Shown here: positions 14,772 through 21,098 of the stretch, piece by piece | How positions within the stretch are numbered: position 1 is the first letter of the stretch | Layout of the letters: every line of letters begins with the position of its first letter | Source of the DNA: CAZTXD01 sp964617995 | GTDB taxonomy: Bacteria; Actinomycetota; Acidimicrobiia; Spongiisociales; ZC4RG35 | NCBI GenBank assembly: GCA_964617995.1 | Contig: CAZTXD010000025.1 | Location: forward strand, 1-32,738 | Direction: 5' to 3' | Length of the DNA: 32,738 nucleotides | Made by a program: the position numbers and the translations under genes | Notes under the pieces: model-generated | What the model saw: only the letters and a program-made list of their open reading frames with translations | What the model was told of the DNA's origin: nothing | Database searches by the model: none

Positions 14772-15656
14772 TCACTCCTCAACGACGGTCACAGCAACGT
14801 CGCCCTGAACGGAGACGCTCCAGTTGTCGCCTTCGCCTTCGCCTGCAGCGGGCGAGCGGGCTCCTCCGGCAGTCGTCTCCCATGTCGGGGGCACAGATGC
14901 GGGCCCGTGGACGACCACCGCGGCACCGGGCGGCACGACCACGTCGATGTTTCCGGCCACGATCACGCTGGCTCCTCCGCTCGGGGGGCTGCCCAGGCGG
15001 ACGGTGCCCGACCCGGCCAGCGTCGCCGAGGCCAGGTCGAACGACGTCAGGTCGGCGGCGAGTTCGCCGTTCAGCACCAGTCTCCAGGGTACCTCCGGGG
15101 AGAGGGTCAGCTCCCATCCCGCATACCTGTACCAGTCGGGCGAATCGGACGTCGCCGCCAGGACGATGGACATGTTGCCATCCACCGACGTCTCCGTCGC
15201 CTGCGGCACACCGACCCGGCCGCCCCGGGGAATGGGCTTGACCCGGTAGGCGGCGTCACCCGCCCGGGACGGCTTCACGTGGATCTCCCCGGAGACCTGC
15301 ACGATGAGTTCGGCGGGAACGCTCAACCCGGTAGCCGGTGGACCGGTGAGACGGGCCTCAGCCGAAGGAAGTGCCTCCCATCCCCCAAGATGGAGGCTCG
15401 CCGCCAGGACGATGGCGCTGAACAGCGTCAGGGGAAGAAGCGCCCGGGAACGTCGCCCTGCCCGCCGTGCCAGCCACCGGCCGAGCAGGCCGATGAGAGA
15501 TGCGACCACCAGCAGCGGCCACAGTGCGATCAGGTCGGGAACCAGCGACGTCGACAGGATGCCCCCCACGACGCCGGCAGTGGCGGTCACTGCCACGGCC
15601 GCCAGGAGGATCCACACGGCCACGGCGAAGGCCCGGCCGTCTCGGTTCTCTGTCAT
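14772..15656 (-). CDS. membrane protein with beta-rich extracytoplasmic domain (LiaF/toast-rack-like)
   Basis: The 294-aa protein begins MTENRDGRAFAVAVWILLAA. It has three predicted membrane helices in the first 110 residues (AVAVWILLAAVAVTATAGVV, LIALWPLLVVASLIGLLGRW, LLPLTLFSAIVLAASLHL), with basic loops facing the cytoplasm. The remaining 180 or so residues are polar and beta-prone. They contain repeated structures such as GELAADLTSFDLASATLAGSGTVRLG and IVAGNIDVVVPPGAAVVV, which resemble the toast-rack / DUF2154 solenoid of LiaF-like envelope-stress proteins. The family match is by pattern only. It is translationally coupled to the LytR_C gene by an ATGA overlap, which fixes the start at 15656 rather than further upstream. 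Confidence 0.7.
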   Translation of the reverse strand: MTENRDGRAFAVAVWILLAAVAVTATAGVVGGILSTSLVPDLIALWPLLVVASLIGLLGRWLARRAGRRSRALLPLTLFSAIVLAASLHLGGWEALPSAEARLTGPPATGLSVPAELIVQVSGEIHVKPSRAGDAAYRVKPIPRGGRVGVPQATETSVDGNMSIVLAATSDSPDWYRYAGWELTLSPEVPWRLVLNGELAADLTSFDLASATLAGSGTVRLGSPPSGGASVIVAGNIDVVVPPGAAVVVHGPASVPPTWETTAGGARSPAAGEGEGDNWSVSVQGDVAVTVVEE

Positions 15657-16231
15657 TCCTGATAGGAGCGCCCGATCACGACCACGATGTCGACACCCGC
15701 CGAAGTGGTCAACTCGGCATCCGGTGCCACGGAGCCGTCGGGTATCACCTCGATGAGCTCGACGGCCTCGAGGGAGAAACCGTCGGCATGGAAGATCATC
15801 GTGTCGGACAGCTCCGGGGTGTAGTTGTCGGGGGGCACCATCTGATAGCCGAGTGCCGCCAGCTCGTCGGTCAGCTCGGCGGCCAGCCCCGTCACACCGA
15901 TGGAGTTGAGGACCACGATCCGAACCTCTCCCGGATCGCGGATCTGGCGAAGGGTCGTGGAGGTAGCGGTCGTGGTGGTGGTCTCGGTGGTGACCGATGA
16001 CGTCGTGGTGGTCGTCGTCGGAGCAGGAGCAGGCTCGGTGGTGGTCGTCTCCGCACCGGGAACGGTGGTCGAGGTCGTGGTAATGGTGGCATCGTCTTCC
16101 CCCCATCCGGCCCATACCGACAGCCCTCCGAACACGACCGCTCCGACGATGAGTATCCCGGCGACGAGGAACAGGACGTCGCGGTAGAACCCCACCCCTG
16201 AGCGCCGGGCATGCCGCCCCCGGTCGGTCAT
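15653..16231 (-). CDS. LytR C-terminal domain (LytR_C) membrane-anchored protein
   Basis: This is a 192-aa bitopic protein. A short basic cytoplasmic N-terminus is followed by one membrane helix (about residues 17-38, FYRDVLFLVAGILIVGAVVF), then a Thr/Glu/Pro-rich linker of about 50 residues with long Thr runs, then a LytR_C domain of about 90 residues (EVRIVVLNSIGVTGLAAELTDELAALGY to VVVIGRSYQE). LytR_C domains are found at the end of LytR-CpsA-Psr proteins and alone in actinobacterial envelope proteins; their exact function is not settled. It lies directly behind a DUF3263 gene with a 4-base overlap, as I recall for Rv0430-Rv0431 of M. tuberculosis, and overlaps the following membrane gene by 4 bases. 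Confidence 0.83.
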   Translation of the reverse strand: MTDRGRHARRSGVGFYRDVLFLVAGILIVGAVVFGGLSVWAGWGEDDATITTTSTTVPGAETTTTEPAPAPTTTTTTSSVTTETTTTTATSTTLRQIRDPGEVRIVVLNSIGVTGLAAELTDELAALGYQMVPPDNYTPELSDTMIFHADGFSLEAVELIEVIPDGSVAPDAELTTSAGVDIVVVIGRSYQE

Positions 16232-16458
16232 GATCTCCCTGCCGAGGGATGACCGGTGGCGACGGCTCTACGCAGGCGTCGCACGGTGAGCGGATCGTAC
16301 GCCTCCGCCTCCGGATCGTGGAGCAGCTCTCCCAGGCGTCGGTAGTAGGCGGACGCGTCCATCCCCACCCGGTCCCGGATGGCCGCCTCCTTGGGGCCTG
16401 GCACCGTCCACCAGGTGCGCTCCAAATCCAGGATCTCCCGATCGCCCGATGTCAGCAT
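16228..16458 (-). CDS. DUF3263 family protein
   Basis: The 76-aa soluble protein has the DUF3263 core: REILDLERTWW, then KEAAIRDRVGMDASAYYRRLGELL and AYDPLTVRRLRR. The family is small, helical and largely restricted to actinobacteria. The helix-turn-helix-like middle (IRDRVGMDASAYYRRL) suggests DNA binding, but no function is established that I know of. It is the first gene of a tightly coupled three-gene set (DUF3263, LytR_C, membrane protein). A TACGCT box lies 9 bases before the ATG, consistent with a leaderless mRNA. Confidence 0.88.
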   Translation of the reverse strand: MLTSGDREILDLERTWWTVPGPKEAAIRDRVGMDASAYYRRLGELLHDPEAEAYDPLTVRRLRRAVATGHPSAGRS

Positions 16459-16467
16459 GACCCCGCC

Positions 16468-16473
16468 AGCGTA
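16468..16473 (-). promoter_or_regulatory. -10 box TACGCT for leaderless DUF3263 gene
   Basis: On the minus strand TACGCT is followed by 9 bases and the ATG at 16458. It is the longest spacing among the leaderless candidates here. GGCGGGG between them is not a good ribosome binding site. Confidence 0.42.
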
Positions 16474-16493
16474 TCGACGCCCCCACCCAATCC

Positions 16494-16534
16494 CGCGTTT
16501 TTATCAGCGGAACGGTGCGTCCAGCGCACCGTTT
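16494..16534 (+). repeat. left arm of inverted repeat bracketing tRNA-Thr
   Basis: Forty-one bases match the complement of 16670-16710 at 38 positions; the three mismatches are adjacent (CGG at 16508-16510 against TAA). The inner part is itself a hairpin: AACGGTGC pairs with GCACCGTT around GTCCAGC. This arm is noncoding and lies between DUF3263 and tRNA-Thr. Confidence 0.85.
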
Positions 16535-16557
16535 CGTAGGGGAAAACCGTGAAATGG

Positions 16558-16629
16558 AGCCGGGTGTCGGGATTGAACCGACGACCTACCGCTTACAAGG
16601 CGGTTGCTCTACCACTGAGCTAACCCGGC
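16558..16629 (-). tRNA. tRNA-Thr (anticodon TGT)
   Basis: A complete 72-base cloverleaf without CCA lies on the minus strand. The acceptor stem pairs GCCGGGT with ACCCGGC, the D arm is GCTC...GAGC, and the anticodon stem ACCGC/GCGGT encloses CTTGTAA, giving TGT (reads ACA). The T arm is GTCGG-TTCAATC-CCGAC and the discriminator is T. It lies inside a long inverted repeat and between two minus-strand operons. Confidence 0.97.
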
Positions 16630-16641
16630 CTAGCGCAGAAA

Positions 16642-16670
16642 CTAGTACCACTCGGCGTTCTCCCCGACAA
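16642..16670 (-). promoter_or_regulatory. possible tRNA-Thr promoter
   Basis: On the minus strand TTGTCG (16670-16665) and TACTAG (16647-16642) are 17 bases apart and 12 bases before the tRNA 5' end. The -35 matches the consensus at 4 of 6 positions and overlaps the edge of the right inverted-repeat arm. The -10 is weak. Confidence 0.35.
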
Positions 16671-16710
16671 AACGGTGCGCTGGACGCACCGTTTTACTGA
16701 TAAAAACGCG
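16670..16710 (-). repeat. right arm of inverted repeat; also rlmB stop codon and terminator
   Basis: This is the complement of 16494-16534 at 38 of 41 positions. On the minus strand it covers the last codons and TAA stop of rlmB (stop at 16694-16696). It then forms a hairpin, AAAACGGTGC / GCACCGTTTT with a 7-base loop, followed by TTTTG when read as a transcript. It therefore looks like the rho-independent terminator of rlmB. Confidence 0.85.
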
Positions 16711-17431
16711 TTCTGGGGAGTTCGAAGGTGGCGAGGGCGGCGGCGACCGAGACGTTGAGGGATTCCACCGGGCCGAACAGCGGGATGGAGACGACGAGGT
16801 CGAGACGGTCGGTTACGAGGCGGCTGAGGCCGCCGCCTTCTCCCCCGACCACCAGGGCAACCGGCTCGGTGAGGAGCTCGAGGCCGAAAAGCGAGCGCTC
16901 GCCGTCGGCGGCCAAGCCGACCGTCCACAATCCCAGGCGCCCGAGCTGGGTCACCGCCTCGGCGATTGAGCCGACCACCGCCACCCGGGCGTGCTCCAGC
17001 GCACCGGCGGCCGCCTTGAACGCCGTGGCTCCCAGCGGGGCGGCTCTCCGCGACCCGACGACGAAGCCGCTCACTCCCGCCGCCACCGATGAACGCACGA
17101 TCGCCCCCAGGTTGTGAGGATCGACGACCCGGTCCAGGACCATCACGGCCGGTGGCTCGGACGTCGCCGCCACCTCCTCGAGGGTGACGGGAGCGATCGG
17201 TCTGCACTCGGCCACCACCCCCTGAGGGACGGCCGTTTCGGAGATGCGCCGAACGTCCTCGACCGAACGCACCTTCCCGCCGGCGGCCTCCACGGACTCC
17301 GACACTGACGCGACCTCGGCCCGGGAGAGACGATCCTGCTCCACATGCAGGATCTCCACCCGGCCCGCCGCCGCAGCCGCCGCCACGGCATGGAGGCCCT
17401 CGACCTTAGACCCGTAGCCAGCGCGAGCCAT
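16694..17431 (-). CDS. rlmB: 23S rRNA 2'-O-methyltransferase RlmB / TrmH family (SPOUT)
   Basis: The 245-aa protein has an N-terminal substrate-binding domain (YGSKVEGLHAVAAAAAAG onward, an L30e-like fold in this family) and a C-terminal SPOUT methyltransferase domain. The three SPOUT motifs are visible: VMVLDRVVDPHNLGAIVRSS with the invariant Asn-Leu-Gly and Arg, LVVGGEGGGLSRLV, and ISIPL-like VVSIPLFGPVESLNVSVAAAL. The product would methylate the ribose of G2251 (E. coli numbering) or a related site using S-adenosylmethionine. The start at 17431 gives MARAGYGSKVEGLHAV and overlaps the end of cysS by 26 bases. The last codons (TRFYQ-stop) lie inside the inverted repeat that also flanks tRNA-Thr, so the C-terminus may have been shaped by that element. 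Confidence 0.88.
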   Translation of the reverse strand: MARAGYGSKVEGLHAVAAAAAAGRVEILHVEQDRLSRAEVASVSESVEAAGGKVRSVEDVRRISETAVPQGVVAECRPIAPVTLEEVAATSEPPAVMVLDRVVDPHNLGAIVRSSVAAGVSGFVVGSRRAAPLGATAFKAAAGALEHARVAVVGSIAEAVTQLGRLGLWTVGLAADGERSLFGLELLTEPVALVVGGEGGGLSRLVTDRLDLVVSIPLFGPVESLNVSVAAALATFELPRTRFYQ

Positions 17432-18812
17432 CGGGCGTGTCCTCGACAACGATCCCCACCTCACTCAGGCGGTCCCGGATGGCATCGGCCACCGCGAAAT
17501 CGCGCCTCTCACGGGCAGCCGCACGGGCGGCCAGGAGATCATCGACGACCTGACCGGGAGACCCGTCTGGATCGACCCCGAACTGACGGGCCACCGACGC
17601 CAGGGCCTCCTGATTAACGGTGTCTCTCCTGCCTCCGCCGTCGAGTCCCAGCACCCCCACTATCTCGCGAACGGCGGCGACGACCGCGCCGGCGTCCTCT
17701 CCCGTGTCGAGGCGGCGATTGGCCTCGCGGACGGCATCGAAGAGGACTGCCAGGGCCTCAGGGGTCCCGAAGTCGTCGTCCATCACCTCGACGAAGCGGT
17801 CCATCACATCCCGATCGGACTCGCCGTCGACCTCGCCGACTCGATCCAGGAGACGCTCGACCCGTCGAAGCGACTCGGCGGCCTCCTCCACCAGCTCCGG
17901 CGAATACTCGATCGGTGCGCGATAGTGGGCGCGGAGGAAGAGAAAACGCAGCGCCATCCCGCCGTAGGTGTCGAGAGCCTTCTCCAGATCGACTACGTTG
18001 CCAGTCGACTTGGCCATCTTGGCCCCGTCCAGGTTCACCATTCCGTTGTGGAGCCAGTAGCGGGCGAACGGCTCTCCGGTGGCCGACTCCGACTGGGCCA
18101 TCTCGTTCTCGTGATGGGGAAAGATGAGGTCGGATCCACCGGCGTGGAGATCGAAGTCGGTGCCGAGGAATCGGCGAGCCATGGCCGAGCACTCGATGTG
18201 CCAGCCCGGCCGGCCCGCTCCCCACGGGGACTCCCAGAACGGCTCACCCGGTTTTGCCCCCTTCCAGAGCGCGAAGTCGAGTGGGTCGTGCTTGACCTCG
18301 TTCGGCTCGATCCGGGTGCCGGTTCGCGTCTCTTCGAGATCACGACGTGACAGCTTCCCGTAGTCCTCGTCGGCCCGGACCGAGAAGTAGATGTCGTCGC
18401 CCGCCCGGTAGGCGAGTCCCCGGTCGACCAGGGTCCCGATCATCTCCAGCATCTGGGGGATGTTCTCGGTGGCCCGCGGCTCGATGTCGGGAGTGAGGGC
18501 GCCCAGGCGCCGGTACGCCTCCGAGAAGCGGTCCTCCATCTTGCGTGCGTATACGTCGACATCCTCCCCCGCCTCGGCGGCCCGTTCGATGATCTTGTCC
18601 TCGATGTCGGTGACGTTGCGCACGAAAGTCACGTCGAAGCCTCTCCACTCGAGATAGCGGCGTATGACATCGAAAGCCACCACTGATCGTCCATGACCGA
18701 CGTGGGGAACGCTCTGGACGGTCGGCCCACACACGTAGAAGCCAACCTTGCCCGCGTCCCGGGTCTCGAGATCGACCACGGCGCGCTCCAACGTGCTGTA
18801 CAGGCGGATCAT
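17406..18812 (-). CDS. cysS: cysteine--tRNA ligase
   Basis: This is a 468-aa class I aminoacyl-tRNA synthetase. Zinc ligands match the E. coli enzyme: C28 (VCGPTV), C208 (IECSAMA), H233 and E237 (PHHENE). The HIGH motif is HVGH (37-40) and KMSKS is KMAKS (265-269). The usual LYSTLxR start and the C-terminal anticodon-binding helical region (AARERRDFAVADAIRDRLSEVGI) are present, so it is CysS and not the shorter MshC ligase. A TACAAT box lies exactly 6 bases before the ATG, so the message is probably leaderless and transcribed apart from ispF, behind two hairpins. It overlaps rlmB by 26 bases downstream. Confidence 0.96.
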   Translation of the reverse strand: MIRLYSTLERAVVDLETRDAGKVGFYVCGPTVQSVPHVGHGRSVVAFDVIRRYLEWRGFDVTFVRNVTDIEDKIIERAAEAGEDVDVYARKMEDRFSEAYRRLGALTPDIEPRATENIPQMLEMIGTLVDRGLAYRAGDDIYFSVRADEDYGKLSRRDLEETRTGTRIEPNEVKHDPLDFALWKGAKPGEPFWESPWGAGRPGWHIECSAMARRFLGTDFDLHAGGSDLIFPHHENEMAQSESATGEPFARYWLHNGMVNLDGAKMAKSTGNVVDLEKALDTYGGMALRFLFLRAHYRAPIEYSPELVEEAAESLRRVERLLDRVGEVDGESDRDVMDRFVEVMDDDFGTPEALAVLFDAVREANRRLDTGEDAGAVVAAVREIVGVLGLDGGGRRDTVNQEALASVARQFGVDPDGSPGQVVDDLLAARAAARERRDFAVADAIRDRLSEVGIVVEDTPDGSRWLRV

Positions 18813-18818
18813 GCCGAC

Positions 18819-18824
18819 ATTGTA
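18819..18824 (-). promoter_or_regulatory. -10 box TACAAT for leaderless cysS
   Basis: TACAAT (5 of 6 to consensus) is followed by 6 bases and the ATG at 18812, leaving no room for a ribosome binding site. This is the clearest leaderless promoter in the window. Confidence 0.65.
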
Positions 18825-18886
18825 CGGATACGGCCCAAGAGGACTGAACCGGCTGCGCGCCGCCGCGGCCGAACGGAGGGGCGTAT

Positions 18887-18919
18887 CCGGCCAGGGGCCG
18901 GAGTCCCGGGCATCCGGGA
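18887..18919 (-). terminator. tandem hairpins behind ispF
   Basis: Two small perfect stems lie in the 111-base gap after ispF: TCCCGG/CCGGGA (18904-18909 with 18914-18919) and CCGGCC/GGCCGG (18887-18892 with 18896-18901). No U-tract follows. A further 8-bp inverted repeat (18825-18832 with 18882-18889) surrounds the rest of the gap up to the cysS -10 box. Confidence 0.45.
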
Positions 18920-18923
18920 AAGG

Positions 18924-19421
18924 TCAGTCGAGGGAGCTGAGGACGACGACCGCGGTGACGGCGATGCCCTCCTCCCGGCCCGTGAAGCCGAGACCGTCGG
19001 TAGTGGTCGCCTTGACCGACACCGACTCCGGCTCGATCACTCCCAGGCGATCATCCAGGTTTTGGCGCATGGCGTTGCGGTGAGGAGCAACCCGGACGGT
19101 CTCGGCAACCACGGTCACGTCACACCCGGTCACGAGCCAGCCGGCTTCCCGGGCTGCCATGGCGGCATGCCGTACCATCTTCATCGAGTCGGCACCCTCC
19201 CAGCGGGGATCGTCGGACGGGAAGAACTCCCCGATATCGCCCAGACCGGCCGCTCCCAGAACGGCGTCCACCACGGCGTGTGCGACCACGTCCCCGTCCG
19301 AGGTGGCAAACACCCCCCTGTCCTCGTCCACCACGACGCCCCCCAGGACCAGCGGCGGCGACCCGCCGAACCGGTGAGCGTCGTATCCCCAGCCGACCCG
19401 GACGTCGGTGCCCAGGTACAT
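18924..19421 (-). CDS. ispF: 2-C-methyl-D-erythritol 2,4-cyclodiphosphate synthase
   Basis: The 165-aa enzyme of the non-mevalonate isoprenoid pathway converts CDP-methylerythritol phosphate to the cyclic diphosphate and CMP. The metal ligands are visible as D14 and H16 in GYDAHRF and H48 in DVVAHAVVDAVLG. The IGEFFPSDDPRWEGADS and SVKATTTDGLGFTGREEGI blocks are diagnostic. Length is normal for the family. It starts 9 bases after the carD stop, so the two are co-transcribed. The usual partner ispD, which often sits between carD and ispF in actinobacteria, is missing here and not fused to this gene. Confidence 0.95.
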   Translation of the reverse strand: MYLGTDVRVGWGYDAHRFGGSPPLVLGGVVVDEDRGVFATSDGDVVAHAVVDAVLGAAGLGDIGEFFPSDDPRWEGADSMKMVRHAAMAAREAGWLVTGCDVTVVAETVRVAPHRNAMRQNLDDRLGVIEPESVSVKATTTDGLGFTGREEGIAVTAVVVLSSLD

Positions 19422-19430
19422 CCCGGGTGC

Positions 19431-19940
19431 TCAGTCCTCGACCGGCTCTATCACGGGCAACGCCCGGTCGAGACGCTTGCCAGCCTCCTCCTCTTCGATC
19501 TGGAGGGAGAATGCCAGCTCAGAGGTGAGGGTGAGACGGGCCTTCGACAGCATCCGCTTCAGGGCCGGGCTGATCCCTTTCGTCTGCTGGGCGAACGTGA
19601 GATCGCGCACTACCTCGGCCACCTGGAAGATGTCACCGGAGGTCATCTTCTCGTTGAGCACCTTGTACCAGCGGCTCCAGTTGGAACCGGCCTCCTCGGG
19701 CTCGTCTTTGAGCGACTTGAGCACATTGCGGGCAGCCGTCTTGGTGATCACCGGACGGATCAGATCCTCCATCCCATCGATGGGAACCAGGACGGTGAGC
19801 TGCTCGGTGGCGATGTCGAGCACGTAGTAGTCGCGCTTCTCGCCGTTGAACTCCTGCTTGATCTTCTTGGCGATCGTGGCAGCGCCGTGCTGGGGATGCA
19901 CGACCTTGTCACCGACCGCGAACTTCGACTTCTTGGCCAT
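19431..19940 (-). CDS. carD: CarD-family RNA-polymerase-binding regulator
   Basis: This 169-aa protein has the CarD plan. An N-terminal RNA-polymerase-interacting domain (FAVGDKVVHPQHGAATIAKK, then YYVLDI and LTVLVPIDGMEDLIRPVI, about residues 6-65) precedes a helical C-terminal DNA-binding domain with the conserved NWSRWYKVLNEKM and the KARLTLTSELAFSLQI segment. In M. tuberculosis CarD stabilises the open promoter complex, particularly at rRNA promoters, and is essential. It is followed after 9 bases by ispF. A TACACT box at 19980-19985 could give a leader of about 30 bases. I see no strong ribosome binding site before the ATG. Confidence 0.95.
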   Translation of the reverse strand: MAKKSKFAVGDKVVHPQHGAATIAKKIKQEFNGEKRDYYVLDIATEQLTVLVPIDGMEDLIRPVITKTAARNVLKSLKDEPEEAGSNWSRWYKVLNEKMTSGDIFQVAEVVRDLTFAQQTKGISPALKRMLSKARLTLTSELAFSLQIEEEEAGKRLDRALPVIEPVED

Positions 19941-19979
19941 GGATCAGGACTCGGGACTCTCGAAAACGGGGACCGGCGG

Positions 19980-19985
19980 AGTGTA
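19980..19985 (-). promoter_or_regulatory. possible -10 box TACACT upstream of carD
   Basis: TACACT lies on the minus strand in the 59-base gap between disA and carD, 39 bases before the carD ATG. No -35 at the right distance is visible. Confidence 0.3.
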
Positions 19986-19999
19986 CCGGCCTGCCCGCT

Positions 20000-21064
20000 T
20001 CAATCCAGATCGGGGTCCCAGGACTCGGCCGCCGCCTGGAGGCGGTCGAAGTACATCCGCAGCTGGGCCGCCCGCGCGGAGCCGATCCCCTCCACTTCCG
20101 CCAGCTCGGCCAGCGATGCGCCCAGCAAGCGGTCGAAGCTCCTGAAGTGGGCGACCAGATCCTCGCGGACATGGTCGGGCAACCTGCCCACCTTGGCGAG
20201 GAGACGGAAGCCACGAGGGGTGGCGGCGTCGTCGAGTTCATCCAGGCCTATGGCCTTGCCCACCCGGCTGGGATCCTCCAGATCGGCGCCGCTCAGTTCG
20301 GTGACGGCAGTGGCGGCCTTGCGGATCCGCGAGTCACGACGAGGCTTCAGGTAGTCCATCAGCGTCACCTCGCGGATGTGTTCCACCCCCCGGACCATGT
20401 CGGCGAGCTGCACCCACATCAGGCCCCCCTCGTCACCCAGGGTTATCGCCTCCTGTTCGATCGACACACCTACCCGGCGTACCAGCTCGGCGCGCTGGAG
20501 CAGAGTCACCACCGGCCGGAAAGTCGCCAGGCCGGTCGCCTCCAGCATCGTCAAACGGTTCTCGGCATCGTCGAGGCGACGACGCAGACGGTCGAGAGTC
20601 TGCAGGTCCTGGTTGACACGAGCCGCCACCTCGGTGGGACGGTCGAGCTGGACCTTCTGGCCGTCGTAGTAGAGGGTCGCCACTTTACGCCCCTCGCTCA
20701 CAGCAACCACCGGCCGCTTTGTCTGGATCGCCATCCGCTCGGCCGTCCGGTGGCGCGACCCGGTCTCGTCGGTCGGGATCGTTCCATCGGGCACGAAGTG
20801 CACGTTGGCGGCGATGATGCGGTCGAGGCTGTCGTCGAGGACGATGCCCCCGTCCATCTTCGCCAGCTCGGAGAGACGGGCGGGAGTGAAGAGGGCACCG
20901 TCGAGACGGAATCCGCCCGAGCTGACCTCCTCCACCTCCTGCCCGGAGCCCATCACGATCAGTCCCCCTTTGGCGCCCTGGATGATCCGCTCCAGGGCCT
21001 GACGCATCGGTGTCCCGGGTGCGAGCCTCTCCAGGATCTCGAAAATCGAACTGGTTTCGCCCAC
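20000..21064 (-). CDS. disA: DNA integrity scanning protein DisA, diadenylate cyclase
   Basis: The 354-aa protein makes c-di-AMP from two ATP and scans DNA for branched structures. The N-terminal DAC domain carries both catalytic motifs, DGA (residues 55-57, FRLDGALF) and RHR (104-106, TGSRHRTAER). A central helical linker (about 140-285) follows, and the C-terminal helix-hairpin-helix domain includes VEGIGSARAAQLRMYF. Full family length. The start is a GTG at 21064, 34 bases after radA, so radA and disA form one unit. RadA is known to bind DisA and restrain its cyclase activity in Bacillus and mycobacteria, so the pairing is functional. No ribosome binding site is obvious at this start. Confidence 0.96.
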   Translation of the reverse strand: MGETSSIFEILERLAPGTPMRQALERIIQGAKGGLIVMGSGQEVEEVSSGGFRLDGALFTPARLSELAKMDGGIVLDDSLDRIIAANVHFVPDGTIPTDETGSRHRTAERMAIQTKRPVVAVSEGRKVATLYYDGQKVQLDRPTEVAARVNQDLQTLDRLRRRLDDAENRLTMLEATGLATFRPVVTLLQRAELVRRVGVSIEQEAITLGDEGGLMWVQLADMVRGVEHIREVTLMDYLKPRRDSRIRKAATAVTELSGADLEDPSRVGKAIGLDELDDAATPRGFRLLAKVGRLPDHVREDLVAHFRSFDRLLGASLAELAEVEGIGSARAAQLRMYFDRLQAAAESWDPDLD

Positions 21065-21098
21065 GGCAGGCAGGCTATCAGGTTACAGGAGGCAGGAA

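Noticed and set aside
16515..16700. Open frame reading GVGIEPTTYRLQGGC across tRNA-Thr, and a similar one (AGFEPATYRLGGGC) across tRNA-Arg
   Set aside because: These are the well-known spurious translations of tRNA genes in this orientation.
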